Shown here one piece after another: positions 1 through 10,873 of a stretch of 64,000 nt of DNA. The notes under the pieces were generated by a model. The model had not been told where the DNA came from. It saw nothing but the letters and a program-made list of their open reading frames with translations, and made no database searches. The stretch is from Alopecurus myosuroides (taxonomy: Eukaryota > Streptophyta > Magnoliopsida > Poales > Poaceae). Each line of letters starts with the position of its first letter. Position 1 is the first letter of the stretch. The stretch lies in assembly GCA_028641055.1 (NCBI GenBank), contig CM054059.1:49981682-50045681 (forward strand), written 5' to 3'. Both the position numbers and the translations under genes were made by a program.

Positions 1-2
1 AT

Positions 3-2111
3 GTTTCAAATGTAGATGTTGAAATGCCTCAAGAAGCCATAGGAAGGATGGGCGTGGGATTCTTCCGCCCCATCGAGGGACACCTTATGGCGACTCGAGA
101 AGGACTATGCTCTACCCAAGTGGAGCCCTCCTCTACATTTGAAGATCAAGCCAAGGAGCCACCTTCTACACCTAACCGAGAACTTATTCAAGACCCTCCT
201 CTCATTGATCAAGTGACTCCGCAAGTCGTACCCACTCCTCTCACTAATGCGAGTCAAGATCAAGGCCAAGATCATTCTTCCTCGTCATCCTCTTCTCAAG
301 TTGAAGCTAGTGTTGAAGATATTGTTGATGACAATGTTGATGATCAAGGCCATGATGGTCAAGATGGGGACCCAAATGATCAAGATGATCAAGTATCTCC
401 TCCTCGCAATAATGAGGAGATCGAAGCCCGTCGCATCAATAGGATAAGAAGAGCTTTGAAGCTAATTGATGCCCAAGATGACAAAGTCTTGGAGGATGTT
501 CAAACTAGAAGATCCACTAGAAGGCAATTGGCTCATTTTTGTGAGCATCAAGCTCATATCTCTATGGTGGAGCCTAAGAAAGTGTTTGAAGCTCTTGAGG
601 ACTCCGATTGGGTTGAAGCTATGCATGATGAGCTCAATAACTTTGAGCGCAACAAGGTTTGGAGATTGGTTGAGAAACCCAAGGATTGCCACAATGTTAT
701 TGGCACCAAGTGGATATTCAAGAACAAGCAAGATGAGAATGGCATTGTCATTAGGAACAAGGCAAGATTGGTCGCTCAAGGTTACACCCAAGTTGAAGGC
801 ATTGACTTTGATGAAACCTATGCGCCCGTGGCTCGCCTTGAGTCCATCCGTATCCTCCTTGCTTATGCTTCCTCACATAATTTCAAGTTGCAACAAATGG
901 ATGTGAAAAGTGCTTTCTTGAATGGTCCACTAAAAGAGGAGGTATATGTTAAGCAACCTCCGGGGTTCGAGAATCTCAACTTTCCCAACCACGTTTACAA
1001 ACTTGACAAGGCTCTCTATGGTCTCAAACAAGCACCCCGTGCTTGGTATGAGCACCTTAGGGAGTTGTTAGATGATCGTGGTTTCGAAGTTGGGAAGATT
1101 GACCCCACTCTCTTCACCAAGAGAGTAAAGGGAGAGCTTTTCATATGCCAACTCTATGTGGACGATATCATCTTTGGCTCAACTAACCAAGCTTTCAATA
1201 ATGAGTTCTCTAAGCTTATGACTGACAGGTTCGAGATGTCTATGATGGGTGAGCTTAAATTCTTCCTTGGCTTTGAGATCAAGCAATTGGCCCGTGGTAC
1301 CTTCATTTCTCAAGCCAAGTATACTCAAGACATGCTCAAGAGGTTTAACTTCCAAGAGGCAAAGATCAAAACCACTCCTATGCAAGTCAAGTGTCATCTA
1401 TCACGCAATCCAAAAGGGAGTAAGGATGTGGACCAAAAGCTCTATCGTTCTATGATTGGTTCTTTGCTCTATCTTTGTGCATCTAGGCCCGATATCGTTT
1501 TGAGTGTAGGTGTGTGTGCAAGGTATCAAGCGGCTCCTAAGGATTGCCATCTATTGGCGGTTCATAGAATCTTTCGTTATTTGGTTCATACCTCAAGATT
1601 TGGTTTGTGGTACCCAAAGGGGGCACAATTTACTCTCAATGGATATACGGATTCCGATTGGGCGGGTGATCAAGATGATAGGAAGTCAACTTCGGGGGCT
1701 TGCCAATTCCTTGGTAGGTCCCTTGTAAGTTGGTCCTCGAAGAAACAAAATTGCATCTCTCTCTCCACCGCCGAAGCGGAATATGTTCCCGCCGCGAGTG
1801 CATGCACCCAATTGCTATGGATGAGGCAAACTCTCAAGGAATATGGAGTTCATTTGGACAAGGTACCTCTTCTATGTGACAATGAAAGTGCTATCAAGAT
1901 TGCATACAATCCGGTGCAACACACAAGGACGAAGCACATTGAGATTCGCCACCACTTCATCTGTGATCACGTGGCGAGAGGAGACATTGCACTTGGATAT
2001 GTGCCCACCAAGGACAATCTTGCGGATATTTTCACGAAGCCACTTGATGATGCAAGATTCATGTTCTTGAGGAATGAGCTAAATGTGATTGATTCAAGGA
2101 GCTTGGCTTGA
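3..2111 (+). CDS. pol: Copia pol, reverse transcriptase and RNase H (5' partial)
   Basis: The frame is open from the window edge, so the first ATG at 24 is not a real start. The first ~150 residues are a Ser/Asp/Gln-rich linker that follows the integrase in such polyproteins. The reverse transcriptase spans roughly residues 200-450: [11 protein letters not shown], the DVKSAFLNG motif with the first catalytic Asp, [12 protein letters not shown], and the YVDD box in [10 protein letters not shown]. The RNase H follows with TDSDWAGD, the STAEAEY motif and CDNESAI, and the end of pol is marked by [12 protein letters not shown]. No internal stop is seen, so this part of pol looks intact. Gag, protease and integrase are outside the window. 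An AGGGGGAG tract lies 60 bp downstream. Confidence 0.95.
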   Translation, partial: VSNVDVEMPQEAIGRMGVGFFRPIEGHLMATREGLCSTQVEPSSTFEDQAKEPPSTPNRELIQDPPLIDQVTPQVVPTPLTNASQDQGQDHSSSSSSSQVEASVEDIVDDNVDDQGHDGQDGDPNDQDDQVSPPRNNEEIEARRINRIRRALKLIDAQDDKVLEDVQTRRSTRRQLAHFCEHQAHISMVEPKKVFEALEDSDWVEAMHDELNNFERNKVWRLVEKPKDCHNVIGTKWIFKNKQDENGIVIRNKARLVAQGYTQVEGIDFDETYAPVARLESIRILLAYASSHNFKLQQMDVKSAFLNGPLKEEVYVKQPPGFENLNFPNHVYKLDKALYGLKQAPRAWYEHLRELLDDRGFEVGKIDPTLFTKRVKGELFICQLYVDDIIFGSTNQAFNNEFSKLMTDRFEMSMMGELKFFLGFEIKQLARGTFISQAKYTQDMLKRFNFQEAKIKTTPMQVKCHLSRNPKGSKDVDQKLYRSMIGSLLYLCASRPDIVLSVGVCARYQAAPKDCHLLAVHRIFRYLVHTSRFGLWYPKGAQFTLNGYTDSDWAGDQDDRKSTSGACQFLGRSLVSWSSKKQNCISLSTAEAEYVPAASACTQLLWMRQTLKEYGVHLDKVPLLCDNESAIKIAYNPVQHTRTKHIEIRHHFICDHVARGDIALGYVPTKDNLADIFTKPLDDARFMFLRNELNVIDSRSLA

Positions 2112-2905
2112 CTATCTTGCGCACACCCCTATAGATGAAACGTGTTCGAACTTAGATGTTGGCATGGACATAGGGGGAGTACTATCCTAACGCATTGGGT
2201 TCTTCCTCCCCCCCATTATGCCCATAGCAAAAAATTCATTGTAATCTCTTTTTCTAATGTTGAATTGTGAGCTTCAATGTTGAGTTTTGGCAATGCCCCC
2301 AAGATATATCTTCGCGGTTGCATACCAAGAACTCTTACATGGTGGCTTCGGCCACCAACCTCTTCATTGCGAAGAGTTGGATCTTAGTTGGGTTTGTCTA
2401 TTTGTCTTTTTATTGCAATTCGTGTGTTTTTCCCGACTAAGTGTTTCTTCCTAGGAAAATCCCACTCAATTGTTTCAACTTTTGGTTCGTTGCTTCTTGC
2501 TCTTGAGAGGGATAAGTACTAGTCTCAGTTTGGTATTTCTATCCTAAGCCTTTCTTTCAAAAAGCCTTTCTTTCTAAGCACTAGTGTCGTCCGTTGAAAA
2601 CAAGGAAATTTCGAATCTGGAGGCAGTCGGAATTTCCGGTTCAGTTTTGAACCGGAATATCCGGCTGTACCGGAATATCCGGTTCAAACTTGAACCGGAA
2701 TATCCGGTTCGGCGAAATCCATATAACCTGGAGCCCGACGGGGGTGGGCAGTTCTTGCCCTATTCCCCGTCCGCTCCTCCCCACCAAATCGCCGCCGCCG
2801 TGGTTCTTGGCCTCCCGGGCCGTTTCCTCCGCAAGATCTTGGAGATTTGACCCGGATCTTGTTCTCCTCGCGTTTTGGATCGATTCTACCCAAGCTTTTC
2901 TCTCC
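2112..2905 (+). other. Spacer between pol and the extra ORF, with CCGGAATATCCGG palindromes
   Basis: No coding frame. It contains a polypurine tract near 2172. Four or five half-palindromes of the type ACCGGAATATCCGGT lie at 2632-2712, and similar ones recur at 3107-3190 and throughout the LTR. From about 2740 the sequence turns GC- and pyrimidine-rich and looks like the 5' leader of the downstream spliced ORF. Confidence 0.6.
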
Positions 2906-4726
2906 ATGGATCCCGGTATAGTTCAAATCTCTTGAATCTTGGTGCTATAACCTCACCTTCCATGGATGTGTGTTTTTGCTAGCTTGCTTGGTAGATTCCG
3001 TTCCGAAGAGGACTCCCCATACATGCTAGAAATCATAGAATAGATCACTTGTTAGCAATCCTTGCGGAAATCTGAGATCTAGGTTAATTTTGTGCTGTTC
3101 TGAAATTTACCGGAATATCCGGTCCACGACTGAACCGGAATATCCGGGTAACCGGAATATCCGGTTCAGTTTTGAACCGGAATATCCGGCTGAGTCCAGA
3201 ACGTTTTTAAGGGCAGCCCCAAATGAATCTTTCCCAGATTTCCATATCGATTGTTTCCTGTCATCTTCTCTATCTTTTCTATGTATGTTTGTATCCATTG
3301 TATGACACTAGTGTACTCATCTTGTGCTTTTCCTACTATATCTTGTTTCACAGATGGTGACCACGATCGAAGCGTTCCAAAGCGCAAGAAGCTTGTCTCT
3401 ACCCGTAACAAGAGGAAACCTCGGCTCAACTATAAGACCGATATTCCGATTCAGGAGTTCAATGAGCTCAGAAAGAAGGATGCTTATCTGTCTCCGAGGG
3501 TTGGCAACATTGATGCTCGTTTCTGGAATCTGGAGCAGTCTTACATTTACACTGACATCTATTGTGACTTCCGCTATCCGTGCCGCCCTATGCATCCTTA
3601 TGACCATGCCGCTCTCAAGGCCAAGGATGAGTTTGCTGATGCTGCCAGTATTGTTGAGCGCTTCGGATTGGTGAAGCTGATGGAGACCCAGTGCAACTAC
3701 AACACGCAGCTGGTAATGCAGTTCATGTCCACCCTCGTGTACTCCACTGGTGATATTGTGACCCGTCTTAAGTGGATGTCTGGAGATACACCCTGTGAGG
3801 CATCCTTTGAGAGGTTTGCTCGGCGTCTTGGCTACTCTTACAGCGAGCACCCTCCTCTTGGTCACCGCGTCCATGAGGTTGATAGGCCGAGGAGGGAGGT
3901 GTCCATGGCTGAGCTCTACGCCCCTGGTTTCACTGTTGGGGGGCTTGAGGGACTGCTTCCTCTTTATGATCAGCTGGTGCGTATCTTCAGAGCCTTCCTG
4001 GTGCCAAGTGGAGGTAACAACGATGCTCTCACCACTCCTCTGTGCAACCTTCTGATTCTGGCTAAGGAGTGTATGGAGGAAGAGGACCCGGCTGTCTCAT
4101 ATACTGTGGATGTGATGGACATCATCTTTCATGAGCTCTATGCTGCGATGATTGGTGGCTACACCATACCCTATGCCCCCTACATCATGATGCTTATCAA
4201 GTATGAGATGCGGAAGGAGTACACCGAGCTTCCCATGGTTGAGCACAAGGTGAGGAAGCTGTATGTCAAGAGGAAGGTGAAGACTGCGGCTGCTTCTCGG
4301 AGTGCTCCGTTTGAGGGTGGTTCCTCTATGGGTGGCCCTTCTAGCTCTCAGTCTGCTCCCAGGGTGCCTGTGTCTGATCTCACCACTTTGCGCAACGTCA
4401 GGAAGCTATCCTGGTTTCTGCGCAACGTGCTCTGCATGAAGCTGGACATTCACAAGGAACAGTACAGGGCATATCGCAGGGACACTGATTTGGCCAGCTC
4501 GCAGCGTCAGATTCTCCATCACGTGAGTGGTGGCACTGGTGATGTTCCTGCTCCTCTTGATGCTCAGTCCTACTCTGCTTGGTCTGCTGAGGATTCCACC
4601 CCTTGGGAGAGCATTGAGGCGGCCCTCAGGTCTACTCGGGAGACTGCTGCACGAGCTCATGATGTTGCTGCTGATGAGGAGGAGTCTGATGATGAGCAGG
4701 GATCTGGAGACGAGTCGGATGCTTAG
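2906..4726 (+). CDS. Spliced extra 3' ORF of the Sirevirus (env-like position), function unknown
   Basis: The large open frame 3354-4726 lies between pol and the 3' LTR. It is preceded by a good 3' splice site, TTGTTTCACAG ending at 3353. A short upstream exon, ATG GAT CCC G at 2906-2915 followed by GTATAG, joins it in frame and gives a protein starting MDPDGDHDRSVPKRKKL, about 460 residues. The N-terminus is basic (KRKK, RNKRKPR), like a nuclear localisation signal. The middle is mixed hydrophobic and helical, and the C-terminus is acidic (EEESDDEQGSGDESDA). I see no clear signal peptide or transmembrane segment, so an envelope function is not supported. The frame has no stop over 457 codons, so it is probably under selection or young. 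I do not recognise a family with confidence; a capsid-like or plant transposon protein domain is possible. A polypurine tract follows at 4784. Confidence 0.7.
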
Positions 4727-5297
4727 ACCGTGTCTGGGGCGTTAGTTAGCTATTTCCCTCCTTTTTGGTGTCTCGATGCCAAAGGGGGAGAAGTAGCTAT
4801 TATAGACTACGGGATTTGCATGGGTTCGGGCACAAGCTTTTGCTTTTATCCTTCCTTTGTGCGCTTGTGTCCATTTTATCTTCATTTATCGTGCTTGTGA
4901 ACTTGTCGTTTATTGTCGTTTAAAACTATGAGTGCTTATGTGTGTGACTATTGGTTATCTGGATACTATCATGGTTATCTATTTATGGTGTGTTGGTTAT
5001 CTATCGGATATGTTGAGGAGATTATCTATGATTGTGCTTGGTTATTCTTGGATATATTGTTCTCGGACAAGGTATATACTTCTTTACACTCAACATATCG
5101 GTGATGTTGTCTCATTGTCATGTTTGCTACTTGTTGAAAATCTCTTCCTATACATCATTGCATCCATTTGTGTTTGAGGCAAACAAAAGATATGCATAGA
5201 GATAGGGGGAGAGATTTTCATCTTGTTTCAAGCTTGCTTACCGTCAAGGTTTATTGCAAATCTTAGTATTGTCATCTAACACCAAAAAGGGGGAGAT
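4727..5297 (+). other. 3' spacer with polypurine tracts upstream of the LTR
   Basis: No gene is supported. The stretch contains AAAGGGGGAG at 4781, a GATAGGGGGAGAG tract at 5201 and the terminal tract AAAAAGGGGGAGAT at 5284-5297. The last one abuts the LTR and is the likely primer for plus-strand synthesis; the others are extra copies typical of Sireviruses. Confidence 0.75.
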
Positions 5298-5448
5298 TGA
5301 ACGTGCATTTCGTTTTCCCAGTGTTTTGTGTGTTAGTTAACAATACTAAGTACATTATTTATCGAGGTGTTTAGTGTGCAGGTGTTATACTTAACATCGG
5401 CATCGAGCACTGAAAAGTCGGTGAAGTTTGGCCTGAGGTTTTTGGGAC

Positions 5449-5900
5449 AGAACTCAACCGGATTATTCGGACCGGATTATTCATCCTGGACCGGATATTC
5501 CGGTTGCTGAGAAAGGTTCTCAAAAATGGCTAAGGACTGAGGATCTTGCATACTGGAATCAACCGGATTATTCGGACCGGATATTTCATCCTGGACCGGA
5601 TATTCCGGTTACTGCGAAAAACTGCTAAGGACTGGAAGTTTTGAGCTACTGGAGTCAACCGGATTATTTGGACCGGATTATTCATCCCGGACCGGATATT
5701 CCGGTTGCTGCGAAAAACTGCTAAGGACTGGAAGTTTTGAGCTACTGGAGTCAACCGGATTATTTGTACCGGATATTTCATATATACCGGATATTCCGGT
5801 TGCAGTTGAGGAAGTGGAAAAATGGCTAAGGACTAGAAGATTTGCGTACTGGCATCTACCGGATTATTTGTACCGGATTATTTCAAATCAACCGGATAAT
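5449..5900 (+). repeat. Tandem ~96-bp palindrome-bearing units in the Sirevirus LTR
   Basis: Units beginning near 5549, 5645, 5741 and about 5845 repeat with a 96 to 104 bp period. Each unit holds CAACCGGATTATT, a second CCGGATAT and the palindrome ACCGGATATTCCGGT, followed by GGCTAAGGACT or GCTAAGGACTG. Such palindromes lie in the presumed U3 enhancer part of Sirevirus LTRs, upstream of the TATA box. Confidence 0.8.
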
Positions 5901-6014
5901 CCGGTCCAGCACTGCAGTTCAGCGTGGAGCAAGCTAACCGGATATTCCGGTCCAAACTTGAACCGGATATTCCGGTACCTTTTTCCTGCACAACGACTAG
6001 TTGTGAGGAGGGAC

Positions 6015-6022
6015 TATAAATA
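6015..6022 (+). promoter_or_regulatory. TATA box of the Sirevirus LTR
   Basis: TATAAATA sits about 40 bp after the last palindromic repeat and 700 bp before the LTR end, the expected U3 position. It is followed by a CT-rich initiator stretch. Confidence 0.6.
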
Positions 6023-6720
6023 GCCCTCCTCTTCTTCCTCAAGATCCAGTTCTTCCCCTTAGCATTGATGAGCATTTAAGAACTCACCAAATTCCTCATA
6101 ACTCCCAATCCCTCCACCCAATCTTGAAGATCTTTGGAGGATTGAAGGAGAAGGCCCCGATCTACATCTTCACCAACCCGTTCTTCATTTCCCCCTCTCT
6201 AGCTCGAGGGATCTTGCCTAGGGTTTCCTCTTGTGGAGAACCTAGGCATCTTGTTTCTAGTTGGTGATTCAAGAGTTGTTGGGAGCCCCCAATTAAGTTG
6301 TGGGTGTGTGCCCCAAGGTGTTTGTAAAGGATTTGATCCCCACCTCAAAGGGGTTCTATAGTGGAAGGTGAACTAGGCCTTTGTGGCGAAGTTCATCGGA
6401 GAATAGGGTGAAGCCTTAGTGGCATTGAGTAGGCCTTTGTGGCGAGCTCACACCCCTCCAACGAGACGTACTCCCCTAAAAAGGAGGAACTCGGAAATAC
6501 ATCGTGTCTCCGTGTGCTTCCATCGGTTACCTCGTTCCTCCCTCTCTTTACTTACTTGTACTTGTTGCATTGATTACTTGTCTTGTCATTTAGGTAAATT
6601 CTTCACTAGTTGCACTATCTAGAGAATTTACCTTTCTTGTCAAGCCTAAATTTGAGAAAAATTAAAATTTGCCGTAGCACCTATTCACCCCCCCCTCTAG
6701 GTGCCCATACTATACTTTCA

Positions 6721-7597
6721 CATTGAAATCAAGTTCACATTCAACTACTGTTTTTAGGTTATGCTTCATAGTACCTTGGCTCTACTTGTTTTCCGGTGTC
6801 TCACCAACCATTCCCACTGAGCATTTCGAATTCTATCCTTAAATCCCTTTAGAATGTTGGCTACTGTTGATTATTTAGCCTTGTAATACTTCCTCTTCAA
6901 AATGTATTTAAAATCCTTCCACTTCTCGCTAGCATATTTTAGAACCCAAGGCGTATACAGTTCATCAATTTCGAACAAACCCTACAGTGCAGTTATAGTT
7001 AAGTTCAGAAAGTTTGTACATTTTAACAACATTGAAAGGAGTACAAAAAGGCTTTAGGAAATACCAGCACAGTTTCCCATAACATCTCCTTCTCATTCTT
7101 TGGTACCTTGCTCCAGTTTGTAGCAGCTAGGGACACTTCTTTCCCTTTTACTATTCTTTCGATGAAATTTGTCAAGTCACTTGTTCTCAAGCCACATGGT
7201 TGTCCTAGATGGTTGAACTCCAACCTTATCTTGCAGTTTGGATCAAATGCTTTCCAAAATCCCTTCAACTTAGTTGGTCCACTTCCATTTCTTTTTTCCT
7301 TATGCCTGCAACATCAAAATTAAATGAAGTCAAATAAATGCACCTAATTCTGCAGTGTTAACTAAATGCAGTGGACAAGTACAGATTGCTAGTACCTTCT
7401 AAGTCTCCAACATCAAATCCTTTGGTGCCTTCTTCATTATAGACTCCTATAGTAGTTTCATACACAATCCCAGCTTCTTCCTGTGGTTCTTCATCCTCTT
7501 CACTCCCTTCATCTTCTTCCAAATATGTGTCATCTTCATTCCCTTCATCTTCTTCCTCTTCTTGCACTATGTAAGTTGTGCCTTTCTGCAAATTCAA
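6721..7597 (-). pseudogene. TNPA-like second ORF of the CACTA (broken)
   Basis: The 7268-7023 part has the signature of the En/Spm-type regulatory or accessory transposase: FDPNCKIRLEFNHLGQPCG, then NWSKVPKNEKEMLWETV. Further down, beyond a likely intron, the minus strand of 6990-6740 encodes a segment like LKYASEKWKDFKYILKRKYY and QWEWLVRHRKTSRAKV, the usual continuation of this family, with an in-frame stop between the two. The 7597-7358 part is very acidic (EEEEDEGNEDD, EEDEGSEEDEEPQEE). The gene is cut by the Sirevirus LTR at 6720, and the rest would lie left of the window. It follows TNP2 in the same orientation, the usual CACTA order. Confidence 0.7.
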
Positions 7598-7930
7598 AGT
7601 AGTAACTCATTAGTACAACGGTACATTAGTTTGCAGTTTTAAGTCTACTCACATTTGAGTTGTTACTTGTTGTACATGGAGAATATTTCAGTGATCTTGA
7701 AAAGCTTAATGCATCTCTACTGCTAGCTACTGGTGGTTGTACTCCTAGTTGAATCAACCTTGAATTAACCTCATTCAACCTTCTAACCTGGCTGTCAATA
7801 GGTAATGTTCCTCCAAGAGAAAAGTATTGAGCATACCATATTAACTCGAATGGAACACAGAGAAAAAAATCATGTACCAATAATTAAACAGTCAACAATA
7901 TTACGTACAAGTTATAGGATCCATGTCAAA
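7598..7930 (-). other. Region between TNP2 and the TNPA-like ORF
   Basis: The minus strand has an 84-codon open stretch (7880-7626) containing SQVRRLNEVNSRLIQLGVQ, coiled-coil-like in character. It could be an N-terminal exon of the TNPA-like gene, but I cannot assign it firmly. Confidence 0.35.
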
Positions 7931-10873
7931 CTAGTCTCTACTGCCAGGGAAGACAACAGAATTCCATTCAGCATCAATCAGATCTTCCACATAGTACACT
8001 TGTTTTGCTTGGCTAGCTAATATAAATGGCTCAGACATCAAGTCATCCCCAGCAACCAGTTCACTAAAGTTGATTTGTGTTACTCCAAATATATTCAAAT
8101 ATCTTACTCCAACATTCTTAGCCCACTCACATTTGAACAATATCATACTAGTTTGGTTCAAGTAATTCAACTCTAAAATTTCTAAAACTTTGCCATAAAA
8201 ACTTTTATTGTTTATTTTGACATACACCCCATCACACAGTGTGTTCTTTCCCTCTGCATATTCCTTATTATGAAATACACATCCATTGATCTTATAGCTG
8301 TTGTATGACTTAACCATGTGGTAAGGCTTTTGAGCTAGCAGCCTTTCTTCTTTTGGTATGTCTGCACCTTTAACAATCAAGGACTGGATGTGATCAACAA
8401 ACCAAGAATGGAATGTGGTCTGATGTTCACTTTCTATCTATTGTACATTTTTTCCTCTCCTACCATTCAAAAGTTTCTTGTACTTATTAGTATAGCATGC
8501 AATCGAAGGACAGTTGAATAGAACACATCTCTAAGCCTGTGCCATGAAATGAAGTCTAGTTCTCTAGTAATGCAAGCAGACAGAGGCTTTCCGAGTCTTG
8601 TCAAGTACTGATTTTCTACTGTGGATTCTGTTATACTCACTCCATCATCAGGCCTAGTAGCTTTGTTCAATTTATTCCTTCCACCATGCACATACCTATA
8701 AGATAAAGTCAAACACTCATCTAGTACATAGGCTTCAGCTATGCACCCTTCTTGATGGCTTCTTGTCTGTACTGTACCCTTCCACTTGCCAACATACTCC
8801 TCTGTTCTCCACATGTTTCTGTACTACACAGACCAAGCAATCCTAACTTCTGTAGCAAGGTGTACAACTAAGTCCTCCATAATGTTTCAGGAGCTTCTTC
8901 TTCTAGCATTTGTATGTCTTGAACATTGATGTTCTTGGAAGTAACCATTCTGAAATGCTTACTCAGTCTATTCAAGGGCAGGGCAACATCTTCAGGCAAT
9001 GTTCTCATAATAGCCAGTGGTAACAGTTCTTGCATAATAATATGGCAGTCGTGAGTTTTCAGTCCCACTAGCTTGTTCTCTTCTAGCCTTACCTTGTTAT
9101 ACAAACTTGAGGCATGACCATCAGGGAATCTTGCATTCTTTATTAGACGGCAAAACATTTTATTGTGAATTGGACTCATGTAGTACCAGGCATGCGGCAT
9201 CCCTGTCTTGTCTTGAGTTTCATCAATATGCAGGTGGGATCTGATTTTCAAACGTTTGAGATCATTCCTGGCATTTACATTGTCTTTCAACCTCTTGTCA
9301 ACATTTAATAAAGTGTTCACCACATTGTCGAACACATTTTTCTCAATATGCATTGAGTCCAAGTTATGCCTAACATTCACAAACATCCAGTACTCTAACT
9401 GAAAGAAGATACATCTCTTTTTAAAAGTGCTCTCTACAGTGTGCTCCTCTTCCATATCACTCACATCATCCTCATCTTCAGTTCTAGGCCTCTTCTTCTT
9501 AGCAGTCCTCTTTTGTTTATGTGTTTTCCCATATGTAGTCTATACATTTTTTGTCATCTCTGATATCTCATTACTTTTTAGTTGTAAAGGAGGATCCCTT
9601 AGTTCATAGGTACCATCAAATAAATCTGCATTTGATCTAAATGGGTGGTCTTCATCTAGGAATCTCCTATGGGCTAGGTAGCATGCCTTGCGGCCATGCT
9701 TCAACCTTATGGAGCAAGTTTTTGTCAGGCAATGAGAGCAGGCAGCAATGCTTTCTCCACTGATATTACCACGGCCTAACCAGTCACTTATTATCCATAG
9801 TAGAGCAGCATGAACTCTGAATTTTTTGCCAAAATGAGAATCAGATACTTGTACACCACGTTTCCATATAACTATCAGCTCATCCACACCAAGTTGGAGG
9901 TAAACATCTATATCTTTCCCAGGTGCTTTTCTACCAGGAATGATGAGTGACAAAATAAAATTGTATTCTTTCATGCATTCCTCTGGTGGGCCATTGTATG
10001 GTATCAGCATGACAGGCCAAATACTGTAGGAGAGGTTCATATTCCTAAATGGGTTGAAACCATCAGTTGCCAGACCAAACCTAATGTTTCTAGGTTCTTT
10101 AGCAAAATCTAAAAGTTGGCATCCAAATTCTTCCAGGCAGGGGAGACAGCTGGATGTCTCATGCATCCATCTTTGATTCTCTCATCAAGATGCCACCTCA
10201 TCATATCTGTTGTTTTGCTACACAAAAACATTCCACTAATTCTTTTATTCAGTGGAAAATTCCTGAAAACTTTTCTAACAACCCTTCTTATTCTTTTCCC
10301 ACCAGCTACATGCCTTTCAGTTCTCCATCTGCTAGTATTGCAGACAGGGCATGCTTTGGCATTTAGATTGTCACCTCTGAAAACAATACAGTCATTTATG
10401 CAGGCATCATAACTATCATAACCAAGTCCTATTGCTCTGACATATTGTTTTGACTTCTGATAATTATTAGGGACAACATGACCTTATTGCAGAACTTCCC
10501 TAAACAGTGCCAACAAAGCTTCAATGACAGCAATAGAGACCCCCCCTCACATTCTTAATGTTCAGCAATCTTATTATAAATTGTATTTTTGTGAAAGTTG
10601 TACACCCTGGGTACAACTTTTGGGCTCCATCTTCCACTAGTCGTAAGTACTCAACAACATCTTCATCATCACTACCCTCACTGCCCTCTTCATATCCTAA
10701 ACAGCTATTATCATACATTCCAAATCCATCTAACAAAAGTTGATCAACTTCCTCTTTGTTAACACAAAGCTCATCATGTACTGTTGGTTGGGTGGTTGTG
10801 CCGGAGTTAAGTGGGGGTTCATCTTGACATCTATTTGATTGGCTAGTTGGTACAGATCTGTGCGTTGACTCCC

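Larger units (their letters stand above)
1..6720 (+). mobile_element. Sirevirus-type Ty1/copia retrotransposon, 3' part
   Basis: The element runs in from the left edge and ends with its 3' LTR. It holds the end of a copia pol ORF, an extra ORF between pol and the LTR, at least four polypurine tracts of the AGGGGGAG type (near 2172, 4784, 5204 and 5287) and many CCGG-containing palindromes. Repeated polypurine tracts, palindromic LTR motifs and an extra 3' ORF are known hallmarks of the Sirevirus lineage; Maximus-like elements are the Triticeae representatives, but the family name is inference. It is inserted in the TNPA-like gene of the CACTA element that resumes at 6721. The five bases after the LTR are CATTG; the matching target duplication lies outside the window. 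Confidence 0.9.
5298..6720 (+). repeat. 3' LTR of the Sirevirus
   Basis: The LTR starts TGAACGTGCATTTCG directly after the polypurine tract and ends CATACTATACTTTCA, giving a TG...CA repeat of 1423 bp. A poly-C run followed by TCTAGGTGCCC near the end is typical of grass Sirevirus LTRs. The 5' third is filled with palindromes of the ACCGGATATTCCGGT type. A TATAAATA box lies at 6015. Confidence 0.9.

Noticed and set aside
3251..3353. N-terminal extension of the Sirevirus extra ORF giving a hydrophobic signal-like start
   Set aside because: The open frame upstream of 3354 ends in a polypyrimidine tract and CAG, so the hydrophobic residues are translated intron.
3317..3874. 185-codon minus-strand frame
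   Set aside because: Complement of the Sirevirus extra ORF, which has the better splice context and longer frame.
5285..5976. CRISPR-like regular spacing of palindromes
   Set aside because: The units are LTR tandem repeats in a plant retrotransposon with no unique spacers or cas genes.
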